Below, one piece after another: positions 21,502-33,639 of a stretch of 64,000 nucleotides of DNA. The stretch lies in assembly GCF_028640845.1 (NCBI RefSeq), contig NC_080539.1, forward strand, positions 101,892,554-101,956,553, written 5' to 3'. Source of the DNA: Ahaetulla prasina (lineage: Eukaryota; Chordata; Lepidosauria; Squamata; Colubridae). Positions within the stretch are counted from its first letter, which is position 1; each line of letters starts with the position of its first letter. Both the position numbers and the translations under genes were made by a program. The notes below the pieces were generated by a model. The model did no database searches and was not told the origin of the DNA. It saw only the letters and a list, made by a program, of their open reading frames with translations.

Positions 21502-24289
21502 AGTTTGATTACAGCCCCCAGTTTTGGAAGGTGCTATGTGGGTGCTTCTGAATAACATCTTGGCCAATCACAAAGTTATACATGTTGACTTTCCAAATAT
21601 CACTAGCATAATATTTTATTAGAAAAACCAGGAGCAAAAGCAGATCAATTATATAGTGGTCCCTTATACAACCACCATTCGTCAGTGGTTCTTTGGTAAT
21701 TTTACAATGTGGACCGAGTTCTGCTGTTTATAACCGAATCACATATGCTGAACCATTGGCTCCAGATTCTTCCACACCCATCTCCCATAATCAGAGGCCA
21801 ACTACAAAAATGCAACTCTGCCAAGTTTGGCTTGTGAAAGTTGAAAACTGTTTTTGAATCTACGTGAAAATGAGTATGCAATTTGGGTTACATTTCTCTA
21901 AAAGTATGTGTGTTTCTTTTCATGTTTGCTTTATACAGACTTTTTTTTGTACTTTTCTGCAAGATAATGGATTTTTGCATTTTATTGTTGTGAATATATC
22001 AATTTCTATAGAACATTGACTGTAATGTGTTTTTTTAATAAAAGTGACTCATGTTGCAACCTTAGGAAACAGCAAAATTGGAACAATAAGTAAATTTTGA
22101 TTTGTGTCATTTCCAAAAATGCAAATAATACAGATGATATTTGCATTTCCATACAAACTGAAACATTTTATTCTTCTTTTATTCTTCCCAAATGTCTTTG
22201 ATTTCCTGGAAGCCTTGAGCAAGCTTTCTACCATAGGTTCTGGAAGTGCCTAACCAATTCCTACATTTTTATATGTCTCCAACTGAAGAAGCCAGCATCT
22301 CATTCAAATAAAGAGAGAGGGAAATAGTACATAATTAAATAATTTTGTGACATTATTTTCCTACGATTCTTGGAATTTAAAATTACGCAATGTTTCCAAG
22401 TTATTCAGATGTTAAGCCTTGAGCTTGGCAGGGTTTGGTAGTATTGCTGTAACTATTCTAATGGCAGCTAGAGGTCTCATATGATAACAGAGTCAAGTCA
22501 GTTGGTGATCAAAAGCAAGAAAGTTAGGTAGGAATGAAAATAAGAGAGGGGGGAGCAAGGTTGTACAGAGATCTGATTAATTTATGGAAACGTCACAGAA
22601 GGATTTTTTTTTAAATATCTAAAATGAAAACTTCCTGATCCAGACTTATACACTGAAGGTCAATTATTAACCAAATTAGTTTAGCAAGCTAACTATAGGA
22701 ACCTTTATATAATATAAAAATATTGTCCTTGTGTGTTAAAACTCCTGTGTATGAATGATGTCTAATAATTTTCACTTTGAAACAATCCCAAACTGAAAAT
22801 GGCAGATATGAAGTAATAAGGGTATTAATATTTTAGACCAAGTTATTTCTGATCTATCAAGTTCATTTAAGTTGTTGCAAGAAGAATCACGTTGTCTAAA
22901 ATTGTAGAATGGCAGTTGATTCAGTTAAAGCAACAGTTTGGGCTAGATGTGTTAGCAATATCTGATTCACCTGCATTTTAAATCCATAATTCTCCTTTAC
23001 GGGCAATGAAATAGTATGGTTAAAATGGATATTAGCTATTTGCAAGAGTTTTGGAACAAAGAATTAGATACATACAACAAATATAAACATAATAGACAGA
23101 TTGAGCAGTATAATTCGTTAAAGTGTGGTTGAATTTCAGTGCTATGCTTAAAAACTGGGTAGATTTTTGTTTATAAATTACGTTTATTAGTAGGATAAGG
23201 ATTTGGTTCTTTTTTCATTTTTTATTTCTAATTTTCCTTTCTTCCTCAACAGTAAGAAATACAAAATTTCAAAAGAAGATTGTTTAGAGTCACAGTAAAA
23301 GGGAAAAAAAAATAATATGGACATTTTTCGTGAACCACCAGTACCAGAAGCTTAGATTAGCATAGTTTTATTTGTGGATAGTCAAAAGAGTGTTATGTTT
23401 ATTGTAAACTGAGTACTGAATTTTTTTGAAAGTTTGCTTTCCCTTGGAATCCAGTGTTAATATTTATCTAGAGGAAATTGACGGCTTCTTTCTTCCCTCT
23501 TCTTCCTCCCTGCTCTTTTTTTTGAATGCATACACACACACACACACACAAACCCAATGCACATCGCACATAGCCTGAGTCCCACAGTTAACTCTTAAAC
23601 ACTTAACAGGAATGACAGTCCCTTTTAACTAGATCAAATGTTTACCAGTGATACCTGCATCAATAAAGTAAACAATTCGCTGCCAAGTGCAACCAAACAA
23701 GATGAAGAAACCTGAGTGAATAAACAAGACAAGACAAAATTTTCCATCTGTGGAGAGCTGAAAAGAGGAGCTGCTTTGACTGATGGATTATACTGGAGCT
23801 CTTTGAGCGATAGGTTATACTAAGCTTTTCTTGCAACCATGAAAGTAAGTTTAAAGGGGAAGGCTGGCAGTTTTCCTCTTCTGTTCCTGACACACGCAAA
23901 TTTACCACTAATGAGAAGCTTAACTGAGTTAGCAAATTTGCTCTCTAAACCCTTCATGCATTTCAACGATATGTAAAATCATGGTCTTGTTCTCTCCCTC
24001 TGTAACAAAATGCTTTTTCTGTTCATGCATACAGTTGTAGCATAAATACTGTTTAAAGATCCTGACCCTACCTATTTTTGCTGTGTAGCAAAGTCCATCT
24101 CTGGATAACGGTTAATAGTTTAAGGAACTTTGGGGAGGACAGCTAATATTGACTTCTAGCTCTCCCAGGTTGACCTACAAAGGGAGAGTGTTTCTCCTTG
24201 ACTGCCTTTAAAATAACAGCTTGTCTTTGACCTTCTTGGTGTTTTTTGAAAGCCATGCCACAGCCAGATCACTGTTTTTGCATAAATAT
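21502..24289. other. No gene recognised
   Basis: About 2.8 kb of AT-rich DNA with only a short (AC)n at 23531-23550. Open frames are short and have no domain. Confidence 0.45.
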
Positions 24290-24502
24290 CAATATAATAT
24301 AATATAATATAATAATATAATATAATATAATATAATATAATGTAATGTAATGTAATGTAATGTAATATAATATAATATAATATAATATAATATAATATAA
24401 TATAATATAATATAATATAATATAATATAATATAATATAATATAATATAATATAATATAATATAATATAATATAATATAATATAATATAATATAATATAA
24501 TG
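24290..24502. repeat. (AATAT)n pentanucleotide satellite
   Basis: About 213 bp of ATAAT-type pentamers with one internal block of AATGT units near 24341-24362 and a phase slip near 24312. The block of variant units shows that the array expanded after a point change. The 88-codon frame across it is repeat translation, not a gene. Confidence 0.95.
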
Positions 24503-24743
24503 TATAAGTGCTTTAGGTATTTGCTATTTTCTGCATGGAATACAAGAAAGGACATGACAGAGAGGAGGGCAGTTCTGCAATATTAGAAAATGACACTACT
24601 GCTTTAAAGAGAATCAGATGGTGGATTTTGATCCATGTCTCTGAAATATTTTTCCCTTTGAATCCAAAGTGCCAAATGGACTTAATTCTCGTTAATAAAT
24701 TCGTTGTTCACAATAAGCTGCCTTGAAGGGTAAGATATAAATA

Positions 24744-24946
24744 TTTATTTTTATTTTATTTTATTTATTTGTCACAACCATATATATAAGTATGAAATAA
24801 CTATACAAATTGGATACAATCAAAAGGAACATTAGGACAGGAACGGTAGGCACGCTGGTGCTCTTATGCACGCCCCTTACAGACCTCTTAGGAATGGGGT
24901 GAGGTCAATAGTAGATAGTCTTTGGTTAAAGATTTAGGGATTTTGG

Positions 24947-24954
<8 letters not shown>
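24744..24954 (-). mobile_element. CR1/L3-like LINE, 3' end
   Basis: Starts on the plus side with TTTTATTT repeats and TTTGTCACAACCATATATATAAG, then GGACAGGAACGGTAGGCACG and the GAATGGGGTGAGGTCAATAG region. This matches the uninterrupted order of the family whose RT copy lies at 13293-14780. It joins an (AT)n tract at about 24949. Confidence 0.85.

Positions 24955-24990
<36 letters not shown>
24949..24990. repeat. (AT)n microsatellite
   Basis: Forty-two bases of AT repeat at the 5' truncation point of the adjacent LINE fragment, followed by ATAAAATAAA repeats to about 25022. Confidence 0.95.
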
Positions 24991-24996
<6 letters not shown>

Positions 24997-25022
24997 AATA
25001 TATAAATAAAATAAAATAAAAT

Positions 25023-25665
25023 ATATCTCTAAAAGATATATTTTCAAGGATGTTATGAATGTCTACCCTGATGGTTATATATATGTATTATAGCTGCAGT
25101 GGTCACATGACAAATAATGCATATTAACAAGTCTTTCCCAGTCATGACTGACAACCAGTTTATTAGTTTTAATAAAAACGGAATCCAAATTCTATATATC
25201 CAGATTTCCCCATGATGGATTGTATGTACTTACTCTCTGATTCTTGCCAAAGATTTTCCATAAATTAAGAAAAGCAGTCTGATGACTAAAAGTGGTTTTG
25301 ACAGTGGTCTCTAGCCTGTACTGTAGGCAGATTTTGTCTAGTTATTTTTCAATTGCTTCTGGTTTAATATATTTGAAACACTCTCCAGGTGATTGAAAAT
25401 GACACTAATGTTGACAATGAAAAGAACATTAGAATAAGAACCTAACATAAAAGATCTGTATAATTTGTGTAATAGTCTTTGCTGAAGGAATTAGAATGAA
25501 TCAATGCCTAAATACCATTTTGTGTTTAACTTCATTTTTATCCCAACTTTTTTTTAAAACTTCAGGCTGATAAAGATCTAAACTATGATGAACAAAAAAC
25601 TTGAGCAAAATTAAAATAAAACCACGGACACTAAAAAAGCAAACCATATATTTAAGTATTGTTAT

Positions 25666-25666
<1 letters not shown>
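25023..25666. other. No gene or repeat recognised
   Basis: AT-rich DNA, nothing supported. Confidence 0.45.

Positions 25667-25732
<66 letters not shown>
25667..25732. repeat. (CT)n(CA)n compound microsatellite
   Basis: CT repeats at 25667-25690 pass directly into CA repeats at 25691-25732. A second tract with the same order is at 50085-50141. Confidence 0.95.
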
Positions 25733-25733
<1 letters not shown>

Positions 25734-25867
25734 CACCACCACCATTTATCTTTTTTTAATAAAAAAGCATTATATAGTCTGGATTAAATCTATGTCAGAG
25801 AATAAAAGAAATATTGTCAAAGTCTATGGAGAATTTCCATCATCTGGGTCATGGTTGTCCCAAAGGA

Positions 25868-26062
25868 GCTTTTTTTCCAAACGGCAACTGAGCTTTCTTC
25901 TTGTTGTTTTTTTCCTTTGAAAGCATTTCAGTTTTCATCCAAGAAACTTCTTCAGTTCTGAAGAAGAAGCTTCTTGGATGAGAAGCTAAAAGAAGCTAAA
26001 GATTTTTTCAAAGGAAAAAAACCAAGAAAGTCCAGTTGCCTTTGAAAAAAAGCACCTTTGAG
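25868..26062. repeat. Imperfect large palindrome, possible folded retroelement end
   Basis: The left arm (about 25868-25954: pyrimidine-rich with CATCCAAGAAACTTCTTCAG) and the right arm (about 25960-26062: GAAGAAGCTTCTTGGATGAG then AAGAAAGTCCAGTTGCC) are inverted copies with mismatches, separated by only a few bases. A GAAGAAGCTTCTTGGATGAG sequence of this kind is dispersed in reptile and fish genomes, possibly as a Penelope-type 3' end; that attribution is uncertain. Confidence 0.55.
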
Positions 26063-27454
26063 AAAAGTATTGCTGACACACATTTGAAGATTTTTTTTAC
26101 TAATTTTCCTGAGATCTGTGATTCCAAATTCCCCATGTTTAGCAAAGGGAAGAGTAATATTAATAACAATATTCACAATCTCAGATTATAATTCTGATGT
26201 TTGTTTAGAGGTAATTTCTTAATTTCAGCTGGTCTTCCCCAAAGCAGTACTAGGAAATATAGCTTCATGAGAACAATAGCCAAACAATTGCTTAGGAACA
26301 TGGCAGGTTCTGTGTTGCTTAGCTAATTCTGCATAATACCTCTATATAGTGTCATACAGTTGTCCTGAGGATCAAAAAACTTGTGATATGTTATGTGTCC
26401 TGATTGGTGACTATGTACGATATAATATCAGATGCTTAGATAATGTGCAACATCTTACAGTCCCTCATATGGCTCATTAAAGCTGTACATAAGGAAATCA
26501 GCAATGGTTACTCTTTTTTATTTGCCAAATGAATTGCGCAGGAAAGATTTCAGTTTTGTCAGCACTTTAGGACACAGAAACCTTAAGACTAAAAACAGAA
26601 ACTTTCCAATTATGTGTGACAAGTGAGACAATGTCTGGCTAATCATTTTATAAGCTTTACCTTCTTTTGTCAAAGTTGAGCTCAGTATGATATTTCTGGA
26701 ATAAGCAGGGTAAATTGTCTTCAGACCCAGATTTTTTCTTCAGTTCTTGCTCTTGCATAGTCTTTACAACATGATCTACAGGAGAAAAATTCTTCCTGAA
26801 GATGCATTATTCTTTGCTTTTTTATAGAAGTTCTGTGATTTTTAATTCATAAGAACAAAATATATTCTAGATAAGCTTTTTCCATGGGCAGGAAAGAAAG
26901 AAAGAAAGAGATGAGCTGTAGAATATAAAAGTTATAGCTATGACATCTAAAGGCTATTAAAATTCAGTGAAACAATTAAAAATGTTACAGGGTGATTTTC
27001 ACTGGCCATTAGAAAAGGGTAAATCTGTATTTAGCTAGACCCTGGTACTTACCTGGACAAATCTACCTACAGTAGTTTTCCTGGCAACAACGTGGAAATA
27101 GTTTTCCATTACCATCTTTCAAAAGTATTATTTCCAACTTCCCAGTCTAGACTAAGTCTAGAAATTTCCTGATAGACTCACAATTTCAGATTTGCAAGGT
27201 TCATAATCATATATTGATTTTTTTTTCAATTTTCCCAAAGCTTTAATATTCAGGCTTTTGCTACTTTATCTTATTCTTATTCTGCTGAGATCTGTAGAAG
27301 CTAGAAGAAATAAAATAATATCATTACCAATTCATTTTAATTTGTGCAATATGAATGGAAAACCATTGATTAATGATTAACTGTTGGAGTCCTGGACACC
27401 TCTAGTCATGGCACCACATTACTATGTGGTTCATGTTAAGACATATTTTCAAAA
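26063..27454. other. No gene or repeat recognised
   Basis: About 1.4 kb of AT-rich DNA; a short GAAA repeat near 26893 is the only structure. Confidence 0.45.
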
Positions 27455-27459
27455 CATTT

Positions 27460-27649
27460 TGTTAAGTTCTGGAAGTAACGAGGCTGGAGACCAGGTTAGT
27501 GACAACAGCTCTTTAATATAGGGTGAACCCAGCAACAGGCTGGGGGAAAAACCTCTCCTTTTATACAGTTCTGCTGGAGGCTTCGTCCAATCAGCAACGT
27601 GCTGATTTCCCGCTCAAATATTTAAAGGTACAAACATGAATACATAACA
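27460..27649 (-). repeat. Gypsy 3' LTR
   Basis: Ends are TGTTAAG and ATAACA, so the termini are inverted (TGTTA...TAACA). On the minus strand a TATAAAAGG promoter site and a TATTAAAGAG possible polyA signal lie inside. It is identical to the 5' LTR except at 27496. Confidence 0.95.
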
Positions 27650-27662
27650 CTCCTCCCCTCCC
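27650..27662 (-). other. Gypsy polypurine tract
   Basis: The minus strand reads GGGAGGGGAGGAG immediately before the 3' LTR, the site where plus-strand DNA synthesis starts in this class. Confidence 0.88.
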
Positions 27663-28228
27663 AGAAAACACTTTGCCTCTATTTACATTTTATTTACATG
27701 TCCTTATTCGACGTAGTCACGCAAATAACCTGGGCGTCTCCTAGTTCTTTCAGACCTGCGCGGTTCAGTTCTGGGTGGTGTTTTGAGCTGGTCGGAGGGG
27801 CTGTTTTCTCCTCCCAGCTCTTTCTCTAGGCCAACGGGCCCTGGATTATTTGCAGACTCTTTTCTTGGCCATCCGCCTTGGATTACTTTTTGATTTTCCT
27901 GCCGATTCCTCGAACCTGATGGCGTCGCTGGAACTCTGGGACCTCAGCTAAGTCTTGCGCCTCCCGGGTCATTGTCAGCTGTGGGTTCAAATTGGTATTG
28001 GTCATGATCTGTCTCGTTTGGTTCGGTTTGATCAGTTATTCGCTTCCTTATCTGATCTATGTGGCGCCCACACTCGGTTGTCTGGTAGCTCTACCAAATA
28101 CGATTTTGGGCCGGTTGTCTTCATGATTTGTCCTGCGAGCCAACTAGGGCCGTCCCCATAGTTTCGGGCCCACACCCGGTCGCCTATGCTCATTTCCTTG
28201 TTTTTCTAGTTCCCCTTGTAACCCTCTG

Positions 28229-29012
28229 GTGTGTAATGGGGATTCAAACGGTCAAGTGGGCACTGGAGTTTCCGTCCCATTAGTAATTCGGCTGGGCTTT
28301 TCCCGTGGCCGTGCTTGGGGTTCTGTGCTGAACGGCCAGAAAGAAATCTATCTTTGTTTGCCAGTCACCTGGCTTGAGCCTGACAATGCCTCCTTAGCGC
28401 CCGGACGGAACGCCTGCAAGGCCATTCGACGCAGGGTGGAAAGGCGCAGAGAGGGCATGTCGGATGCCTCCTCTGCCAGGTATTCTTCAAACTGGGCTGC
28501 CGTGAATTGGGGCTCATTGTCGGACACCAGAGTGTCCGGCAACCCGTGAGTTGCGAATAGGTGGCGAGGGCTGCGATTACTGCTCGGCCGTAGTGGATTT
28601 CATGAGTATGATCTCCAACCATTTGGAGAATGCATCAACAACCACTAGGAACGTTTGGCGTGGAAAGGGCCAGCAAAATCAATGTGGATTCTTGACCAGG
28701 GCCCTTGGGGCTTTTCCCATTCTCTGACTGGGGCCGTTGGGGTAGAGGTCTGGACTCTTGGCAAGCCTGGCATTTCCCTACCCTCTCAGCAATCTCTGCG
28801 TCCATGAGTGGCCACCACACATAGCTTCTAGCTAACCCTTCATCCTTACGATCCCTGGGTGACCTCGTGGAGGAGGTCCAATACCTTTCCCTTAATTTAT
28901 CAGGAATTATTACACGATCACCCCATAACAGGCACCCCTTGAGCCGAGAGCTCATCTCGTTTTTAACAAATTCTTGAACTGCCGCGCAGCGGGCCACCCT
29001 CTCTGTACCCAA
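28229..29012 (-). pseudogene. Gypsy integrase region
   Basis: The upstream part (frame from 29012) carries CQACQESRP, the cysteine half of the HHCC zinc-binding domain, preceded by WWPLM. The downstream part (frame from 28542) carries LVSDNEPQFTA, equivalent to the catalytic-core DNGPQFT block with Gly replaced by Glu. The two parts are in different frames, and the piece between them is scrambled. Integrase would join element DNA to the genome. The broken frame means no active enzyme is expected. Confidence 0.88.
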
Positions 29013-29093
29013 CCGAGTACAGTCCTTAACACAATGTCCCGGTATGATGCCCGAGCCACTTCCTTAGATGTGACTGGGCCAGAGTCCAAAGAG

Positions 29094-29420
29094 TCAATAA
29101 GCAGGATGGGCGCCCGGAGTGGGGTCTTCGATCGCCCCTGGTAGTGGGCATCGGCTTAACGCGCCTGCATGCCCCACTTCTTTCCTGGTCGATGCTGCAG
29201 CTTGTACGAATAAGCGGCTAAGAATATAGTCCATCGGGTCAAGCGTGGCGAAAGTGCCACAGGCGTTGCGGTCGCCAGCCAGTATTCCTAGTAGCGGTCT
29301 GTGGTCAGTCACGATTTCAAAATTCCGCCCAAAGACATATTCGTGGAATTTTTTAACCCCTGACACAATGGCTAGTGCTTCTTTATCTAATTGGCTGTAG
29401 TTCCTCTCTGGGGAGGACAT
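29094..29420 (-). pseudogene. Gypsy RNase H region
   Basis: The 108-codon frame holds the NYSQLDKEALAIV block and VTDHRPLLGIL, standard Gypsy RNase H landmarks. The first conserved Asp-bearing strand lies upstream in another frame. RNase H removes the RNA template during reverse transcription. Confidence 0.9.
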
Positions 29421-29635
29421 CGTTCTAGAGTAAAAGCTATAGGGGCTTCTGTGCCGCTTTGAAGTCTATGGCTGAGTACAGCCCCACCCCATAAGGGAGG
29501 CATCGCAAACCAGCACTAGGGGTAATGAGTTGTGATATTGGATGAGCAGGCTATCACTTGAGAGCAGGTTCTTTACTGCTTCAAAAGCCCTATTTTCTGA
29601 CTTTCCCAAGACCAAACAGTATTTTTCCTAAGAGC

Positions 29636-30525
29636 CTATGCAGCGGTTCCAAGAACGGTTGCTTTGTTCTTTAAAAAGACCGCGTAAAAATTCACCAATC
29701 CCAGGAATGCCTGCAGCTCTGCTTTGTTTTTGGGCGCTGGAGCCTTCCTAATTGCCTTAACCTTGCTCTCAGTGGGGTGAATTCCTTTCTTGTCTATCCG
29801 TAGCCCAAGAAATCGACGGATTCGACCCCTATCTGGCATTTGTTTGCCTTGACTTTTAATCCGGCTGTCCGGAAAATGCCCAAAACCTTTCTTAACCGCT
29901 CCCCCAATTCCTCCATGTTTTCCCCTGAAATTAGGACATCATCGAAGTAGGGAACTACCCCTGGGAGCCCCTGCAGTAGTCGTTCCATTAGGTTTTGGAA
30001 CAGCCCTGGTGCCACACTGACCCCAAACTGCAATCGGTGCACTTGAAGGCCCCCTGTGCGTTACAATCGCTTGGGCTTCGCCAGCGGGCGCTCACGGGCA
30101 GTTGTTGGTAGGCTTGGGCCAAGTCTAACTTTGCAAAGACTTGCCCTTGCCCCAAAGAGTGCAATAAGTGTTGCACCACGGAACCGGTAAGCGCTTTTCT
30201 GTAAGGCTTTGTTAAGCCGCCTTGTAGTCAGCGCAAATTCTAATTGACCCGTCCGGTTTTATTGGGTGACGATTGGCGTCTCCCACTTTGCGTGATCGAC
30301 TGGCACCAAAATCCCTGATTTATGAGCTTATCCAGCTCCTTATCGATTTTTGGTTTTAGGGCAAAGGACTCTCCTCGCCTTAAGCCTAATGGGGGCTACC
30401 TGGGGGTCTAAGTTGAAGGAAATAGGGGTCCCCTTGTACTTGCGCAGGCAGTCCTTGAAGACATCTTCGAACTCGTTAAAGAGAATGTCTTTCAGGTTAC
30501 AGTCACTTCTGTAGATGCCAGTCAC
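29636..30525 (-). pseudogene. Gypsy reverse transcriptase region
   Basis: Pieces in order are an N-terminal segment (frame from 30525), FAKLDLAQAYQQLPV with the first catalytic Asp (frame from 30179), QFGVSVAPGLFQNLM and the catalytic YFDD within VVPYFDDVLISG (frame from 30042), then a connection piece ILGLVNFY-like (frame from 29839). Four frames in under 1 kb show at least three frame changes. YFDD is a variant of the usual YxDD motif and keeps both aspartates. Confidence 0.92.
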
Positions 30526-30689
30526 CCCATGCCCAGGGCACGAAACCAGTCTAGTCCCAACAGACTGGGCAGAGTTCCTTCGACGATCGTGATGGGCAGG
30601 GTCTTCTTGTGTGGACCGTACTCGACTCGGACGGAGGTGGTCCTCAACAGGGATGCGATTCCCTGGTAGTCGTGGACTCGTAGCCGTTG

Positions 30690-30800
30690 TGCTTGCAGGT
30701 GGCGCTTGCGACGGACGGCAGCGACTTCGCCAAAGTGTCCCAGGACATGATGGTGATCGCTGATCCCGTGTCTACTTCAAGCCGGCACCGTACTCTCTAT
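30690..30800 (-). pseudogene. Gypsy protease region
   Basis: The minus strand reads LEVDTGSAITIM at about 30785-30750, with the aspartic-protease DTGS active site. It lies between the nucleocapsid-like end of gag and RT, as expected. In an intact element the protease cuts Gag-Pol. Confidence 0.85.
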
Positions 30801-30844
30801 TTTTGGCTTGGTGAAGATCTTCTTCTCCACTGGTCGAGGCGCGC

Positions 30845-31696
30845 CTATGACCACAGTTGTTTGGTTGAATCGCGCCTTTTTGTTTGAGCCAATCGCGGGT
30901 CGCCTTGCCGATTCCGCTCTGATTGGCCGATTTGAATTTTCGGCGGAAGGTTGGGCCGCCGACAAACTTGAGCTAGGTGCCCTTTCTTCCCACACCGCCG
31001 CATGTCGCGCCTTAAACTTGCAGCGTTGGCGCTGGTGTTGACCACCGCAGCTTCCGTGATTCGCCTCGGTCCCCTTTGTCGCTTTCTCGGTTCGGCAGAC
31101 CCTTCCTCATCTTCACCGCCGGATTCGGTCTGAACCTCCTCCTGGTGCACCGGAGTTGCCTTCGCCGCCTTTGTGGACAGGCTTCTGCAGTGTCTCCGCC
31201 GCTTGGGTGGACATTTCATGTGCTCTGGCTTCGCCCAGAGCGGTGGCCAGCGTTAGGTTGCTCTTTGCTAGCAGCCGCCGCAAACGGATGTCTTTGACCT
31301 CGGATGAGTTGCTCGAGGAGCACCTCGCCCAGGTCGCGGTATCCGCAGTCCTTGACGCTTCTTAGGGCGGCCATGTAGTCACCGATGGTTTCGCCTCCAT
31401 CTGCCTTCGCCTCCGAATTCAAACCGCCGCACGTATTTGGACGGCGCGGTGCAAATGGTTTTTAGTAAAGTCTGTAGAGTTGGCCACGACACCGACTGCA
31501 ACGGCGTTGGCTCTGCCAGGGCTTCCGCGATATCGATGACCTCCGGACCACAGTGGCTTAAGAAATAAGCCCTTTTCCGGTTATCTGGAACTCCTTGCAG
31601 TTCGTTGGCTTCTAGAAAGCTTTCGAAACGGGTCATATACGTTCCCCATTTCTCTTTAGCCGGGTCAAACGGTGCGGGCGGAGTGTAACTGGCCAT
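30845..31696 (-). pseudogene. Gypsy gag region
   Basis: The first frame starts at the ATG at 31696 (MASYTPPAPFDPAKEKWG) and holds the capsid-like core with CGPEVIDIAEAL. It shifts frame near 31400 into a segment with VKDCGYRDLGEVLLEQLI. Near 30980 the sequence CGKKGHLAQVC is part of a CCHC zinc knuckle; a frame change next to it separates the first Cys. Gag would form the particle that packages the RNA. Confidence 0.88.
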
Positions 31697-31771
31697 CTCC
31701 GCTTTTCTGCCCTGAGTTTGCTGGGTTCGGGTCTATCGTGCTTCAGCTCGGTTCTGGTTCTCCTTAGCCTC

Positions 31772-31789
31772 GAGATCCCACCGCCGCCA
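31772..31789 (-). other. Gypsy primer-binding site
   Basis: One base after the 5' LTR the minus strand reads TGGCGGCGGTGGGATCTC. The TGG start pairs with a tRNA CCA end. The rest resembles the 3' end of a tRNA-Leu but is not an exact match I can confirm. Confidence 0.7.
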
Positions 31790-31790
31790 A

Positions 31791-31980
31791 TGTTAAGTTC
31801 TGGAAGTAACGAGGCTGGAGACCAGGGTAGTGACAACAGCTCTTTAATATAGGGTGAACCCAGCAACAGGCTGGGGGAAAAACCTCTCCTTTTATACAGT
31901 TCTGCTGGAGGCTTCGTCCAATCAGCAACGTGCTGATTTCCCGCTCAAATATTTAAAGGTACAAACATGAATACATAACA
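31791..31980 (-). repeat. Gypsy 5' LTR
   Basis: It is 190 bp and differs from the 3' LTR at one base (31827). It carries the promoter used to transcribe the minus-strand element. Confidence 0.95.
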
Positions 31981-31985
31981 CATTT

Positions 31986-33639
31986 CTTAAACGTTTTGGT
32001 GGAATAGTTTGGTAGAAAAGAATTTTCCATTCATTAACATCACTACTACAGAAAAAACTCTTGTCTGTTAGTTGGAATAACTCTTCCTCTATTTGCTTCC
32101 ATTATTTCAAAGTTTATAGCTCAGGTCAGAGGCAGAAAGCAACTGGACATCACAGTATAAAATGACACAGATACCTCCATATCACACAAAGTAGCCAGGA
32201 GGATAAGAGAGAGAGAGGGAGAGAGAGGGAGGGAGGGAGGGAGAAAGAGCAAACACTGTCAGAAAGAATATATTTATGAGAACTGCGATGAATTTAAATA
32301 TTGTATGAAATCATATTGATTGCAGACAAAAGAGTTTCCAGCAGATATTTGTTTGCCATTCTTTCTACTCAAGGATTAGGTGGTTGCTAATAGTACAAGG
32401 AGGCATCTAAAATGCCAACAATTACAATGATTACAGATTTCAAGGTATTTATTATAACCTCACCTGAGCAGCTTAACAAGACCCATGAGTCTGTCAGCCT
32501 TTTTTTTATTTTAAAGTATGCCCTATTTACAAACATGGTACAATTAAGATGTAAAACTGGCTTGAGACTGAAATTTAGTTCAGAGATATCCCAGCTGGGA
32601 AAGTGTTTTCATAATCATTTATTGGCTTAATTTAGAACCATGGTTTGTTGATTTTTTTTTTTTTAAAAAAGGTTCTCTTAAGATGTTTCTTTGGTTTGGT
32701 TTTACTCCTCCAGAACTATTTATTTTATAGAAATTATTAAGAACCTTTTTCAAACCTTGTGTTACTAAAAGCAAATGTCACAACCTCCCTTCTAAAAAAA
32801 GTTGAGCCTTAGCGAAGAATTATCCAATAATTACAAATATAGGATTCCTAATAATCATCTTGTAGATTGTGAATCATGAGTGACCCTGGTGAGTAACAAA
32901 CAAAACACATCCAATTCCATATCCATATTAAGAATACCACAGAAATGTTTTGCTAGTATTATTTTTATATGTTAATGTATTTACAGAATATTAAATATTC
33001 TAAACACTGTGGAAGTGGTGGCTATTGTAATAATGTGATCAAAAGCAAAATATAAAGTAGCCAAAACAGAAATAAAAAATGCCAAGAAGTTTCCATTTAC
33101 CCACTGTTACTTGTTCTATAAATGGACAATCATCTGAGACATCTTAACCAGATTAAATGCTAATCTCCAGCTTCATCAGTTCGCTCTGCTGACAGAAGAG
33201 AATAGAGCTATTAGATCCAGGCTGCAAATATCCAGGCAAACAGAGGATGGCCACAAAGGAATACAGACAATTTTCACTCTTTGCTTCTATGGTCATACAT
33301 ATTTTTCTATGTCATCTCCGGTAGCCCTATTCATGCTGACCTCAAATAATTGAGTTCCAGTAGATATGCTCCTCTACTTATCCATATCAACCCCTTGAAC
33401 CATAGGCTTTCTTTGGAGGGCCCCATGAGAGGACCAGTGTGCAGTGCTTGTTCCCATGATGCCATGGGGTTTCTGCAGCTGAACAGATGAACTTCCAGGT
33501 CAACCTCAGCTCAGCTAAAATTGCTGTAATATAAATTCTGACAAACAAATTGTAGAGCTATAAGGCAAACAATGACCACTGCTGAAAATTCTTAAGTCAT
33601 CCTATCTTGACTTTTTCCTGTCTTGTGAAAAGGTGAAAT
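31986..33639. other. No gene recognised; GA-rich tract near 32204-32246
   Basis: AT-rich DNA with one GAGA/GAGGGAGG tract of about 43 bp. Nothing else is supported. Confidence 0.45.

Larger units (their letters stand above)
27455..31985 (-). mobile_element. Ty3/Gypsy LTR retrotransposon, structurally complete, frames broken
   Basis: The element proper is 27460-31980 (4,521 bp). It has two 190-bp LTRs differing at one position (27496 versus 31827), a perfect CATTT duplication at 27455-27459 and 31981-31985, a primer-binding site next to the 5' LTR and a polypurine tract next to the 3' LTR. Gag, protease, RT, RNase H and integrase occur in this order on the minus strand, which is the Ty3/Gypsy order with integrase last. 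The body is GC-richer than the host DNA. Coding frames shift many times, so no full polyprotein is made. Confidence 0.95.

Noticed and set aside
24289..24555. 88-codon minus-strand frame rich in Tyr, Ile and Leu
   Set aside because: It is translation of the (AATAT)n array.
28229..31696. Possible functional viral-type polyprotein
   Set aside because: Frames change repeatedly between adjacent domains, so no complete product can be made from this copy.
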